Below, piece by piece: positions 16,662 through 24,649 of a stretch of DNA of 36,715 nt. This DNA is from Anaerolineaceae bacterium UBA700 (GTDB taxonomy: Bacteria; Chloroflexota; Anaerolineae; Anaerolineales; Anaerolineaceae). Below the pieces are notes generated by a model. It was not told the origin of the DNA. It made no database searches and worked only from the letters and a program-made list of their open reading frames with translations. The first letter of the stretch is position 1. The number at the start of each line of letters is the position of its first letter. The position numbers were made by a program, and so were the translations under genes. The DNA lies in the NCBI GenBank assembly GCA_002298885.1, contig DBMK01000024.1:9925-46639 (forward strand), written 5' to 3'.

Positions 16662-18103
16662 TATTTTTGAAAGTACTTTCTGCGCACAAACCGAACAATT
16701 CGGCCGGGTAACCTTTGAAAAAAGTGCCTGTAATCGTCGGAAAGCTGCTTGTAGGCGGCGTCTCTTTCCAGGATAATCTGGTTATAAAAGGCATCCTTTT
16801 CTCGAATTACCTGTTCCAGAAAGGCATCTTTGTCATGAATTACGCTCTCGAGAAAGGCGTCTTTAGCCAGGCTTACCCGTTCGACCTCGGTCAGATATTT
16901 TTCTTTGTCGGGCGCGAGGTGCGGGTTCAGGCAAAATGCCTGTAAAGGCAGAATGCTATTTGCCCAGCAAAGGGCCTGGCGCAGCGGCGCCCAATTTTCT
17001 GGCGGGACCCTGGCTCCTTCACCGTAGAGCATTCTGTCGACGGCGTTCGCCATGGCCGAAACGTCGCCCGGAGGAACGCACAGGCCCACTTTTTCCTCGG
17101 CCACCCGGTCCGCCAGTGTGTCGCCGCAGGTTAAAACGAGCGGCAGTCCGGTCCAGATGCAGTCCAGCACCCGGGTGCGGAAAGAAAAACGGGTTTCGAT
17201 GTGGTCCATATAGGATACTACCGCCAGGTCGGCTTCCTGGAGGTAATTTGTGCGCTCGTTATAGGCGACCCAATCCCCGAAGAAGACGAATCGGTCGGAA
17301 AGACCAAGCTCGCGGCTCAGTTGTTTGGCTTGCTCCGGCATATTCATTCCGGATACAATCGCATTCGGGTGGCGCGTTCCCATGAAATACAGGCGCAGCT
17401 CGGGGCGGCGCGGCGCAAGCTCGGCCACGGCGCGGATCAGGGTCAGCGGGTCGAGCCAGTCCCACAGGCCGCCGTTCCACAGGATCAGGCGGCAATCGGC
17501 GGGGATAGCCGGGTGAATCCCTTTGAGCACCGGCTGGTGAGCCGGGGGCGGCTCATTGGGCAGGCCGAATGGCACCACGTCGATCAATTTGCGCAGCGCC
17601 GGATCGTCGCGGTAGGTGTGCGGATTGATGCGTTTCTGGGCGTGCAGCCAGCCAAGCCAGTAATCGCGCTGCCTTTCACTGGCGCAGAAGAAGAAGTCAC
17701 CGGCCCGCAGCAGCTCGAGCTGCACGCGCAGGTACTCCTCGTACGCCGGGATCCAGGTGGACCAATCGTCATGGTCGTGCCAGACCAGGCCCTCCAGCAG
17801 CGAAGGCACGTAAAGATCGACCGCCATTGGAATCCCCAGCGTGCGCAGATACGGGTGGAAATGCAGGATAAACCCCTGCACGACAATGGTATCGGCCTGA
17901 CGCGCAATTTCGGACAGGTCGCCGTGCTCCCAGTCGAAGCTGGACAAGGTGACGGAAGGCGAGGTTAAGCTGGTTGTGTTTGGAATCGCCAGGGTTACCT
18001 GGCAGGTGCGCGCCAGCGCGTGGGCAATCTCCCAATAGCGCATCCCCATGCCGGCCATGTTTTCATCAATTACATCACCGCTGACGATCAACACTTTGTT
18101 CAT
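16661..18103 (-). CDS. GT4-like glycosyltransferase with C-terminal 11-residue-repeat coiled coil
   Basis: 480 aa. A GT-B enzyme covers residues 1-385: 'KVLIVSGDVIDENMAGMGMRYWEIAHAL', 'LILWNGGLWDWLDPLTLIRAV' and 'ETRFSFRTRVLDCIWTGLPLV' (a variant of the donor-binding helix, without EX7E). Residues 414-457 then form four 11-residue units: KDAFLESVIHD, KDAFLEQVIRE, KDAFYNQIILE, RDAAYKQLSDD. Hydrophobic residues recur at fixed positions, giving a right-handed (hendecad) coiled coil. The last 23 residues ('FFQRLPGRIVRFVRRKYFQK') are basic and amphipathic. The tail may tie the enzyme to a partner or to the membrane. Start is ATG at 18103, 5 nt after the end of the ABC ATPase gene. The sugar is unknown. 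Confidence 0.84.
   Translation of the reverse strand: MNKVLIVSGDVIDENMAGMGMRYWEIAHALARTCQVTLAIPNTTSLTSPSVTLSSFDWEHGDLSEIARQADTIVVQGFILHFHPYLRTLGIPMAVDLYVPSLLEGLVWHDHDDWSTWIPAYEEYLRVQLELLRAGDFFFCASERQRDYWLGWLHAQKRINPHTYRDDPALRKLIDVVPFGLPNEPPPAHQPVLKGIHPAIPADCRLILWNGGLWDWLDPLTLIRAVAELAPRRPELRLYFMGTRHPNAIVSGMNMPEQAKQLSRELGLSDRFVFFGDWVAYNERTNYLQEADLAVVSYMDHIETRFSFRTRVLDCIWTGLPLVLTCGDTLADRVAEEKVGLCVPPGDVSAMANAVDRMLYGEGARVPPENWAPLRQALCWANSILPLQAFCLNPHLAPDKEKYLTEVERVSLAKDAFLESVIHDKDAFLEQVIREKDAFYNQIILERDAAYKQLSDDYRHFFQRLPGRIVRFVRRKYFQK
16733..16864 (-). repeat. Hendecad coding repeat (4 x 33 nt)
   Basis: Encodes residues 414-457 of the GT4-like protein. Each unit begins with K/R-D-A, and the first two are nearly identical at protein level (KDAFLESVIHD / KDAFLEQVIRE). 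The third and fourth units have diverged. The pattern suggests expansion by short tandem duplication. Confidence 0.85.
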
Positions 18104-18108
18104 CGAAT

Positions 18109-18891
18109 TTACCCCTGGCTAGCATGATAGGCATGCAGGACTTCGTCCGGGTTGCCCAGGCAGCGCATCTGGCCGTGATCGAGCCAGGCCGCCCTCTGGC
18201 ACATTGCCTGGACCAGGGCGGTGTTATGCGAAACCAACAGGATCGTGGCGCCAAGCTCGCGGTACTTTTCGATGCGGGCGGCGCATTTGCGCTGGAAAGC
18301 TTCATCCCCCACTCCCAACACCTCGTCGACGATGAGGATATCCGGCTGGGCATCGGTCGCCACGGCGAATCCCAGGCGCGCCCACATCCCCGAAGAATAG
18401 GTGCGCATCGGCCGGTCGATGAATTCGGCCATCTCGGAAAACTCGATGATGTGGGGAATTTTTTCTTCCATTTCGGCGCGGGAGTAACCGAGGATAGCCC
18501 CGTTCAGGTAAATATTTTCCCGCCCGGTTAATTCCGGGTGAAACCCGGCACCCAGTTCCAGCAAGGGAACCACCCGCCCCTTCACCCAGATGCGCCCGCT
18601 CGTCGGGCGCAAGACACGGGCTATCAATTTTAACATCGTGCTTTTTCCGGCCCCATTCCGCCCGACGATGCCGAAGACCTCGCCGCGGTACAGCTCGAGG
18701 TTAATGTCGTGCAGAGCCCAGAAATCTTTGTGCGAGATTTGCCTCTGGATCCGGCGGATCATGTATTCCTTGAAGGTCAGCACCTTCTCGCTGGGCACGC
18801 GGTAGCGCACGGATACATTCTCCAACCCGATTACAGGTTGGGCTGTAGGACTTGCGACGAAGGGTGTTTCAGACACGGTAAGCAAACTCAT
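18109..18891 (-). CDS. wzt: ABC transporter ATP-binding protein for polysaccharide export (Wzt/TagH-like, no C-terminal domain)
   Basis: 260 aa nucleotide-binding subunit. Walker A is 'GRNGAGKST', the signature is 'YSSGM' (the variant typical of polysaccharide and teichoic-acid exporters instead of LSGGQ), Walker B is 'DILIVDEVL', followed by 'GVGDEAFQRKC' and the switch His in 'LLVSHN'. The N-terminal 'VSVRYRVPSEKVLTFKEYMIRRI' and 'FWALHDINLELYRGEVFGIVG' are standard for this subfamily. The protein ends at 'LHAYHASQG', so it lacks the extra C-terminal carbohydrate-binding domain that many Wzt proteins use to recognise a finished, capped chain. It would work with the neighbouring permease at the inner face of the membrane to move a lipid-linked glycan outward. 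The start overlaps the permease gene by 23 nt. Confidence 0.93.
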   Translation of the reverse strand: MSLLTVSETPFVASPTAQPVIGLENVSVRYRVPSEKVLTFKEYMIRRIQRQISHKDFWALHDINLELYRGEVFGIVGRNGAGKSTMLKLIARVLRPTSGRIWVKGRVVPLLELGAGFHPELTGRENIYLNGAILGYSRAEMEEKIPHIIEFSEMAEFIDRPMRTYSSGMWARLGFAVATDAQPDILIVDEVLGVGDEAFQRKCAARIEKYRELGATILLVSHNTALVQAMCQRAAWLDHGQMRCLGNPDEVLHAYHASQG

Positions 18892-19702
18892 CGGATCGGG
18901 ACGTAAAAACCAGCCAGCCGGCGATCAAAACGGCCAGCGAGATAAAGACGGAGGGCCAGAGCTCCTCCAGAGTCGGCAGCCGCCCATCGTAGATGGGCAT
19001 GCGGAATAAGCGGATGATGTTGTACATCGGGTTGAGTCGTTCGAGCCAGAAGCGTAGCTGCGCCGGCAGCATGGCTTCATTATAAATAATTGGGTTCAAG
19101 TACATCCACGCCGCCAGCACGATTTGAAACATTTCGGAGACGTCGGGGAAAAAAATAGCCCAGGTGGAAATAATCAGTCCGATCCCCAGCGAAAAGAACA
19201 GCAGCAGTAAGATCGGCACTGGCAAGAACAAGAGTGTTAACCGGATGGGCACGCCTACGATGAGCATCACCATCAGCATCGGGATCAGCGAAAGCAGCAG
19301 GTTGACCAGGCCGGTTCCCATAGAAGCCAGGGCAAAGGCCGAGCGGGGAATGTAAATCCGTTTGAGTAACCCGCCGCCCCAAACCAGGTTTACCATGGCG
19401 GCCGTGGTAGTCTGGGCGAAAAAATTCCAGGCCAACAAGCCGCTCAGCACGAAGGCAGCATACCCAGAGATGTTGAAGCGCAGGATTTGCGAAAAGGCTA
19501 CGGTTAAGATCAACATCATCCCCAGCGGATTGAGCATGGTCCAGGCCACCCCCAAATACGACCGTTTATAGCGCGCCAGGATATCCCGAATGGTTAGTTG
19601 GAGGATGAGGTTGCGGTAATTGATGACTTCGCGGATTTCGTCGAGAGCGTAGAAGCCACGTTTGCTGCTGTCGTAAATAATTTGAACTTCGGATTTTGCC
19701 AT
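18869..19702 (-). CDS. wzm: ABC-2 type polysaccharide export permease (Wzm/TagG-like)
   Basis: 277 aa integral membrane protein with about six transmembrane helices. The N-terminal cytoplasmic part ends with 'RDILARYKRSYLGVAWTMLNPLGMMLILTVAF', the hallmark of ABC-2 permeases for capsule, O-antigen and teichoic acid. It carries undecaprenyl-linked glycan across the cytoplasmic membrane together with the ATPase encoded next. A 32-nt gap separates it from rfbD. Length and layout match the family. Whether the glycan is an O-antigen-like chain, a sheath or teichoic-acid-like polymer cannot be decided here. Confidence 0.93.
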   Translation of the reverse strand: MAKSEVQIIYDSSKRGFYALDEIREVINYRNLILQLTIRDILARYKRSYLGVAWTMLNPLGMMLILTVAFSQILRFNISGYAAFVLSGLLAWNFFAQTTTAAMVNLVWGGGLLKRIYIPRSAFALASMGTGLVNLLLSLIPMLMVMLIVGVPIRLTLLFLPVPILLLLFFSLGIGLIISTWAIFFPDVSEMFQIVLAAWMYLNPIIYNEAMLPAQLRFWLERLNPMYNIIRLFRMPIYDGRLPTLEELWPSVFISLAVLIAGWLVFTSRSDEFAYRV

Positions 19703-19734
19703 GTGTGGTTCGAATTATATCCGCGTTTTAGCCG

Positions 19735-20610
19735 TTATTGCATGGCCAACCGGAGGGCCTCCTGCCAGGGGGGCAATTGCAGGCCGAAGGCACGGACAAA
19801 CGCGCTGCAGTCCAACGCTGAAAAAAGGGGGCGAACGGCCGGAGTCGGGAATTCGGCGGTCAAAGCCGGCAGCACCGCGTTGGCCATGCGATCCTGCGGC
19901 CTGGGGTCGCAGGCCAGGATGGCCCTGGCCCATTCGTAACGGCTGGCCTGCCCGTCCCCGGCCAGGTGATACAGTCCTTGGCGCTCGGCCAGCCAATCGA
20001 AGGGCTGCTGCCCGGCCCGGGCCAGAAGCTGGCCGGTAATTTCGGCCAGCGAGCGCGCCCAGGTGGGGCTGCCCACCTGGTCGGTTACCAGACGCAGCGT
20101 CTGCTGGCTGCGCGCCCATTGCAACACTTTGGCAACAAAACCGCCCTGGTTCATCGAATACACCCAACTGGTGCGCAGCACCAGGCTGCAGCAGCCTACC
20201 TGTTGGATGGCCTGCTCTCCGAGCAGCTTGCTTTGCCCGTAAACGTTCAGCGGAGCCGGCGCGTCACTCTCGACATAAGCGGCGCCTTTGCGCCCGTCGA
20301 AGACGTAATCGGTGGAATAATGGATCAGAAAAGCGCCGCCTTTTCGCGCCGCTTCGGCCAGTGCGCCGCACGCCGTCCCGTTCACCAGCCGGGCGGCCTC
20401 AGGCTCGCTCTCGGCTTTGTCCACGTTGGTGTACGCCACGGCATTAACAATAATATCCGGCCGGTTGGCTGCCACCAAGGGTCTCAACTGTTCGGGATGG
20501 CCGAAATCCACCTCGGGGTAATCGTAAACGGCCAGGCTGCCAAGCGTGCGCAGGACCCGGCTCAGCTCCCAGCCCAACTGGCCAATGCTTCCGAAAAGTA
20601 ATATCCGCAT
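19735..20610 (-). CDS. rfbD: dTDP-4-dehydrorhamnose reductase
   Basis: 291 aa NAD(P)H-dependent short-chain-type reductase that makes dTDP-L-rhamnose from dTDP-4-keto-L-rhamnose, last step of the pathway. Seen: 'MRILLFGSIGQLGWELSR' with the Gly-rich nucleotide-binding loop, 'VNAVAYTNVDKAE', 'YSTDYVFDGRKG', and the catalytic 'YGQSK' (Tyr/Lys). The C-terminus ends near 'LPPWQEALRLAM'. I place the start at the ATG at 20610, which has GAGG 7 nt upstream; a GTG further upstream (20640) would add 10 residues. It is separated from rfbA by 39 nt and sits in the rfbC-B-A-D order. Confidence 0.95.
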   Translation of the reverse strand: MRILLFGSIGQLGWELSRVLRTLGSLAVYDYPEVDFGHPEQLRPLVAANRPDIIVNAVAYTNVDKAESEPEAARLVNGTACGALAEAARKGGAFLIHYSTDYVFDGRKGAAYVESDAPAPLNVYGQSKLLGEQAIQQVGCCSLVLRTSWVYSMNQGGFVAKVLQWARSQQTLRLVTDQVGSPTWARSLAEITGQLLARAGQQPFDWLAERQGLYHLAGDGQASRYEWARAILACDPRPQDRMANAVLPALTAEFPTPAVRPLFSALDCSAFVRAFGLQLPPWQEALRLAMQ

Positions 20611-20649
20611 ACGCAGTCCTCTACTATGCCCGGAAACCACCCGCTGGGC

Positions 20650-21525
20650 TCAGGCTATTTTCCCGCTTGCCAGGCGCAGTAAGTATTCGCCGTAATTGTT
20701 GCTGGCCATACTTTTAGCCTGCTCGGCGAGCTTGCCGGCGTCGATAAATCCCATGCGGAAGGCAATTTCCTCCGGGCAGGAGATCATCATCCCCTGCCGT
20801 TCTTCCACGGTCTGCACGTACATGGAGGCCTGGAGCAGGCTTTCGTGGGTGCCAGCGTCCAACCAGGCCACCCCGCGCCCCAGCACCTTCACCGATAGCT
20901 TGCCACGGTCCATGTAGATCCGGTTCAGGTCGGTGATCTCCAACTCGCCGCGCGGCGAGGGCTTTAAAGCCGCGGCCAGCGCACACACTTCACGGTCGTA
21001 GAAATAAATGCCCGGCACGGCGTAATTCGAGCGCGGCTGCTGGGGCTTTTCTTCAATGCTCATGGCGCGGTAGTCACCGTCGAATTCGATCACGCCATAG
21101 CGCTCTGGGTCACGAACCGGGTAAGCAAAGACCACGGCTCCTTCCGTCAGCCCGGCAGCCTGGCGCAAGGTATCCGGCAGGCCGACTCCGTAAAAAATGT
21201 TGTCTCCCAGGATCATGCACACCTGCTGCCCGGCGATGAAATCACGCCCGATGATGAAGGCCTCCGCCAGGCCGCGCGGCTCGGGTTGTTCGGCGTATTG
21301 GAATGTCAGGCCCCATTGGCTGCCGTCCTTCAGCAGCCGCCTGAACCCGGGTAAATCTTCGGGGGAGCTGATCACCAGGATGTCCTGAATCCCGGCCAGC
21401 ATCAGCATCGAAAGCGGGTAATAGATCATCGGCTTATCGTAGACCGGCAGCATTTGCTTGCTCACCCCCAACGTAATCGGGTATAACCGGGTCCCTTTTC
21501 CACCTGCCAGGATAATCCCTTTCAT
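20650..21525 (-). CDS. rfbA: Glucose-1-phosphate thymidylyltransferase
   Basis: 291 aa nucleotidyltransferase that joins glucose-1-phosphate and dTTP to give dTDP-glucose, the first step to dTDP-L-rhamnose. Seen: '[18 protein letters not shown]' (the nucleotide-binding GGxGTRL signature), '[17 protein letters not shown]', 'LGDNIFYG' and 'SIEEKP'. Length is that of the long-form RmlA (about 290 aa). The ATG overlaps the stop of rfbB (ATGA), with a very good ribosome-binding site (GGAGGTG) inside the rfbB end. Confidence 0.97.
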   Translation of the reverse strand: MKGIILAGGKGTRLYPITLGVSKQMLPVYDKPMIYYPLSMLMLAGIQDILVISSPEDLPGFRRLLKDGSQWGLTFQYAEQPEPRGLAEAFIIGRDFIAGQQVCMILGDNIFYGVGLPDTLRQAAGLTEGAVVFAYPVRDPERYGVIEFDGDYRAMSIEEKPQQPRSNYAVPGIYFYDREVCALAAALKPSPRGELEITDLNRIYMDRGKLSVKVLGRGVAWLDAGTHESLLQASMYVQTVEERQGMMISCPEEIAFRMGFIDAGKLAEQAKSMASNNYGEYLLRLASGKIA

Positions 21526-22607
21526 TTTTCACCTCCCCGGTTGGCATAATTCTTATTCACCCATCCCTGGTAATCTGCCTGCTGGTTGATCGCTTCGATC
21601 CAATCCGGATGATCCAGGTACCACTTTACCGTTTTGAATAAACCTGTCTTCAAGGATTGGCGCGGCTGCCAGCCCAGTTCGCTTTGGATTTTGCCGATAT
21701 TCATGGCATAGCGCCGGTCGTGCCCAGGCCGGTCGGTGACGTATTTGATCAAAGTCGAATGCGGGAAATGGGCTACTTTGGGCTGAAGCTCGTCCAGGAT
21801 CTCGCAGATGGTGCGCACGATTTCGATGTTCGGCGGCTGGTTGTTGCCGCCAACGGCGTAAGTCTCGCCCACCCGCCCGCGTTGCAGCACCAGGTGGATC
21901 GCTTCGCAGTGATCTTCCACGTACAACCAATCGCGCACCTGCATCCCATCCCCGTACACCGGCAGCGGCTTACCGTCCCGCCCGTTCAATACCATCAGCG
22001 GGATGAGCTTTTCGGGGAACTGGTAGGGACCGTAGTTGTTGGTGCAGTTTGTGATCGTGGTTGGCAGCCCGTAAGTGGTGTTGTAGGCCCGCACCAGGTG
22101 GTCGCTGGAGGCCTTTGAGGCGGCATAAGGGCTGTTGGGAGCGTAGGGTGTAGTCTCGCTGAAGGGTGGGTCGTCCGGGCGCAGCGTGCCGAACACTTCG
22201 TCGGTGGAAACGTGATGGAACCGAACGGCTTCCGCCGGCAGGGTCTTGTCGACCAGCCAGGCCTGGCGAGCCGCCTCCAGCAGGGTGAAGGTGCCGTTGA
22301 TGTTGGTCTGGATGAATGCTGCCGGGCCCAGGATCGAGCGGTCGACGTGGGTTTCGGCTGCAAAATGAACCACCGTGTCGATCGTGTACCGCCGCATCAG
22401 GTCGTCCACCAGACTGCGGTCGCAAATATCGCCCTGGACAAAATGGTGCCGTTCAGCCGAGGGCAGGCCGGCCAGGTTTTCCAAACGACCGGCGTAAGTA
22501 AGCGCATCCAGGTTGACAACCTGGGCCGCCGGCTCGTGGTCCAGGATATAGCGTACGAAATTAGAGCCGATAAATCCTGCTCCACCGGTAATCAGGACAT
22601 TTTTCAT
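21522..22607 (-). CDS. rfbB: dTDP-glucose 4,6-dehydratase
   Basis: 361 aa extended short-chain dehydrogenase that converts dTDP-glucose to dTDP-4-keto-6-deoxyglucose. Seen: '[19 protein letters not shown]' (Gly-rich NAD loop), 'HVSTDEVFG' (active-site TDE), '[12 protein letters not shown]' (catalytic YxxxK), and '[15 protein letters not shown]'. The start is the ATG at 22607, with AAGGAG 6 nt upstream; a TTG 21 nt earlier (22628) would add seven residues and is less likely. The stop overlaps rfbA by 4 nt. Confidence 0.97.
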   Translation of the reverse strand: MKNVLITGGAGFIGSNFVRYILDHEPAAQVVNLDALTYAGRLENLAGLPSAERHHFVQGDICDRSLVDDLMRRYTIDTVVHFAAETHVDRSILGPAAFIQTNINGTFTLLEAARQAWLVDKTLPAEAVRFHHVSTDEVFGTLRPDDPPFSETTPYAPNSPYAASKASSDHLVRAYNTTYGLPTTITNCTNNYGPYQFPEKLIPLMVLNGRDGKPLPVYGDGMQVRDWLYVEDHCEAIHLVLQRGRVGETYAVGGNNQPPNIEIVRTICEILDELQPKVAHFPHSTLIKYVTDRPGHDRRYAMNIGKIQSELGWQPRQSLKTGLFKTVKWYLDHPDWIEAINQQADYQGWVNKNYANRGGEK

Positions 22608-22628
22608 CCTTCGCTCCTTCGTTCTCAA

Positions 22629-23177
22629 TTAAGGGTAAGTTTCAATTTCGGCGAGTGCTTTGCCGGCGCTGTCTTTTGCTGAAAGGATCGGGGACTGGCC
22701 ATCGAGCAGCGGCCAGGCAACCCCAATCTGCTTATCGTTCCACGCCAGCGTCCGTTCGTACTGCGGGGCATAGAAATCGGTTGCTTTATAAACCACCTCG
22801 GCCCATTCGCTGGTGACGTAGAATCCATGCGCAAAACCAGGCGGAATCCACAACATGGCCTTGTTTTGCGCCGACAGATATTCCCCGACCCATTTCCCAT
22901 ACGTTGGCGAGCTGCGGCGGATATCGACGGCCACGTCGTATATTTCACCTGCAATTACACGCACCAGCTTGCCCTGAGGCTGCTGGATCTGGTAATGCAG
23001 GCCGCGTAAAATTCCCTGGCGGCTGCCGGAGTGGTTATCCTGGACGTAGGTCGTGGGCAGCCCGGCCTGTGCAAACAGGCGCTCCTGGTAGGTCTCCAAA
23101 AAGAAGCCGCGCTCGTCGCCAAAAACGTTTGGCTCGATCCTGATTATGTCTGGAATTCCTGTGCGTATAAAATTCAC
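22629..23177 (-). CDS. rfbC: dTDP-4-dehydrorhamnose 3,5-epimerase
   Basis: 182 aa cupin-fold epimerase that turns dTDP-4-keto-6-deoxyglucose into dTDP-4-keto-L-rhamnose. Seen: 'EPNVFGDERGFFLETY', 'LRGLHYQIQ' with the catalytic His, 'FAHGFYVTSEWAEVVYKATD' and 'NDKQIGVAWP'. The conserved fold begins with 'VNFIRTGIPD', so I use the GTG at 23177, which has a weak GGA 7 nt upstream. An in-frame ATG at 23234 follows AGGATCTAGAGGA and would add 19 residues; a TTG at 23267 lies inside the palindrome and is unlikely. It is the first gene of the minus-strand block C. Only the start is uncertain. Confidence 0.93.
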   Translation of the reverse strand: MNFIRTGIPDIIRIEPNVFGDERGFFLETYQERLFAQAGLPTTYVQDNHSGSRQGILRGLHYQIQQPQGKLVRVIAGEIYDVAVDIRRSSPTYGKWVGEYLSAQNKAMLWIPPGFAHGFYVTSEWAEVVYKATDFYAPQYERTLAWNDKQIGVAWPLLDGQSPILSAKDSAGKALAEIETYP

Positions 23178-23264
23178 CAAAAAGTCCAATTCGGATCTGA
23201 TGAAGTTTCCCTCGTGCAGCAGCGCAGGCAGCATTCCTCTAGATCCTGATGAAATAAATTCAAA

Positions 23265-23286
23265 CAATTATACCTTGGTATAATTG
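23265..23286. promoter_or_regulatory. Perfect 22-bp palindrome with TATAAT on both strands, shared control site
   Basis: The sequence is CAATTATACC, then TT, then GGTATAATTG: two 10-bp arms that are exact reverse complements. The plus strand has TATAAT at 23279-23284 and the minus strand has TATAAT at 23272-23267, facing opposite genes. The plus -10 would place a transcript start about 30 nt before wzx at 23320; the minus one about 80 nt before the chosen rfbC start. Neither has a good -35. Flanking TTCAA (23259-23263) and TTGAA (23284-23288) extend the symmetry with a one-base offset. An operator for a dimeric regulator over divergent promoters is the simplest reading. Confidence 0.6.
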
Positions 23287-23319
23287 AACCCACTAAACTG
23301 CCTGCATAAAGCCTCATAA

Positions 23320-24597
23320 ATGATCTCCAATATAAACCGATTCGGCAAAGAATTGATCCTGGTAGGTGTGGGCCAGGTGGTCGCCGCAGTGGGTAGCCTG
23401 GTAGGGGTACGCTTGATGACTAGCGCGCTCTCACCTGAGGTTTACGGCGAGATTGCTTTGGCCACAACGTTCGTCGTTTTAAGCCAGCAGATTCTGATTG
23501 GACCTTTGACGGCATCCCTTACGCGTTATTTTAATTTTGCCCAGGAAAAGAATGAACTAGCCGGCTTTTTTGGGAGCAGTGGTTCGCTGGCATTGAGAAT
23601 TGGTCTGGTTTCCCTCGTCATATTCCTGGCAGGTGCAGCATATCTTTTATCAGCCGGGCAGACCGCTTACCTGGGATTGATGTTTTTCACGTTGATTTTT
23701 ATATTAATTTCTGGTTTCAACGTCCTTTTAGACGCTGTCCAAACTGCGGCCCGGCAGCGTGCGATAGTTGCCTGGCACCAGGGCCTCGGTCAATGGCTGC
23801 GCTACTTGGCGGCGTTTGGCCTGGTAATCCTAATCAGGCCCGACTCTTCTACGGCAATGTTGGGATATGTCCTTTCTGCCATAGTAGTTTTAGGCTCACA
23901 GTTATATTTCTTTCAACGCAGGTTAACCGGTGTATCCCTGGCCCAGATCAAGGTGGATCCAGACTGGACATCTCGCTTGATCCGTTATTCGACTCCATTT
24001 GCGTCCTGGGGAATTTTCACCTGGATGCAAATTTCTTCAGACCGCTGGGCTTTGCAGACTTTTTCCAGCACGCAGCAAGTGGGTTTCTACACAGTCATTT
24101 ATCAATTGGGATATTTCCCGTTAATCATGGCAACCAACGTATTCGTGCAGTTTGCCGAGCCGGTTCTATTTCGGCAGGCTGGCGATGGAACTGACGCCGC
24201 TCGAATTGATATTGCCCAAAAGAACACTTTACGTCTGCTTGTTGGAGCGTCTATTCTAACCGTAATAGCAGTAATAGCAGCCATATTTCTACACCCGTTT
24301 ATTTTTGAGCTGTTTGCAGCGCCTGCTTACCGTTCAGTATCTGGCCTGTTCCCGATTATGGTATTATCAGGAGGGTTGTTTGCCTGTGGGCAAATTGCTT
24401 CGACGACTCAATTGAATCGGGGCGAATCGAAGGCGCTGCTCTTGCCCAAAATTTCGATGGGAATTGCAGGGACTTTTTTTAATTTTGTAGGTGCTTATTG
24501 GATGGGCTTGACCGGCGTAGTTTACGCCAGCGTGATTTTCTCCGGGCTTTATTTCTTGTGGACTCTTATTATATTCAATCGCAAGAAGCAAAAGTGA
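23320..24597 (+). CDS. wzx: Oligosaccharide flippase (Wzx-like, MOP superfamily)
   Basis: 425 aa integral membrane protein with about 12 hydrophobic segments. The N-terminus 'NRFGKELILVGVGQVVAAVGSLVGVRLMTSALSPEVYGEIAL' has the form of Wzx/RfbX flippases, which move undecaprenyl-linked repeat units across the cytoplasmic membrane. A second family feature is 'STPFASWGIFTWMQISSDRWALQTF' at the start of the second half. It begins block E, 34 nt after the palindrome. The ATG has no clear ribosome-binding site. Confidence 0.9.
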   Translation: MISNINRFGKELILVGVGQVVAAVGSLVGVRLMTSALSPEVYGEIALATTFVVLSQQILIGPLTASLTRYFNFAQEKNELAGFFGSSGSLALRIGLVSLVIFLAGAAYLLSAGQTAYLGLMFFTLIFILISGFNVLLDAVQTAARQRAIVAWHQGLGQWLRYLAAFGLVILIRPDSSTAMLGYVLSAIVVLGSQLYFFQRRLTGVSLAQIKVDPDWTSRLIRYSTPFASWGIFTWMQISSDRWALQTFSSTQQVGFYTVIYQLGYFPLIMATNVFVQFAEPVLFRQAGDGTDAARIDIAQKNTLRLLVGASILTVIAVIAAIFLHPFIFELFAAPAYRSVSGLFPIMVLSGGLFACGQIASTTQLNRGESKALLLPKISMGIAGTFFNFVGAYWMGLTGVVYASVIFSGLYFLWTLIIFNRKKQK

Positions 24598-24649
24598 TGG
24601 GCTTTATTGTGCTTTCGCACATTTCCTTGCCAGATTGAAAGAATTGATT

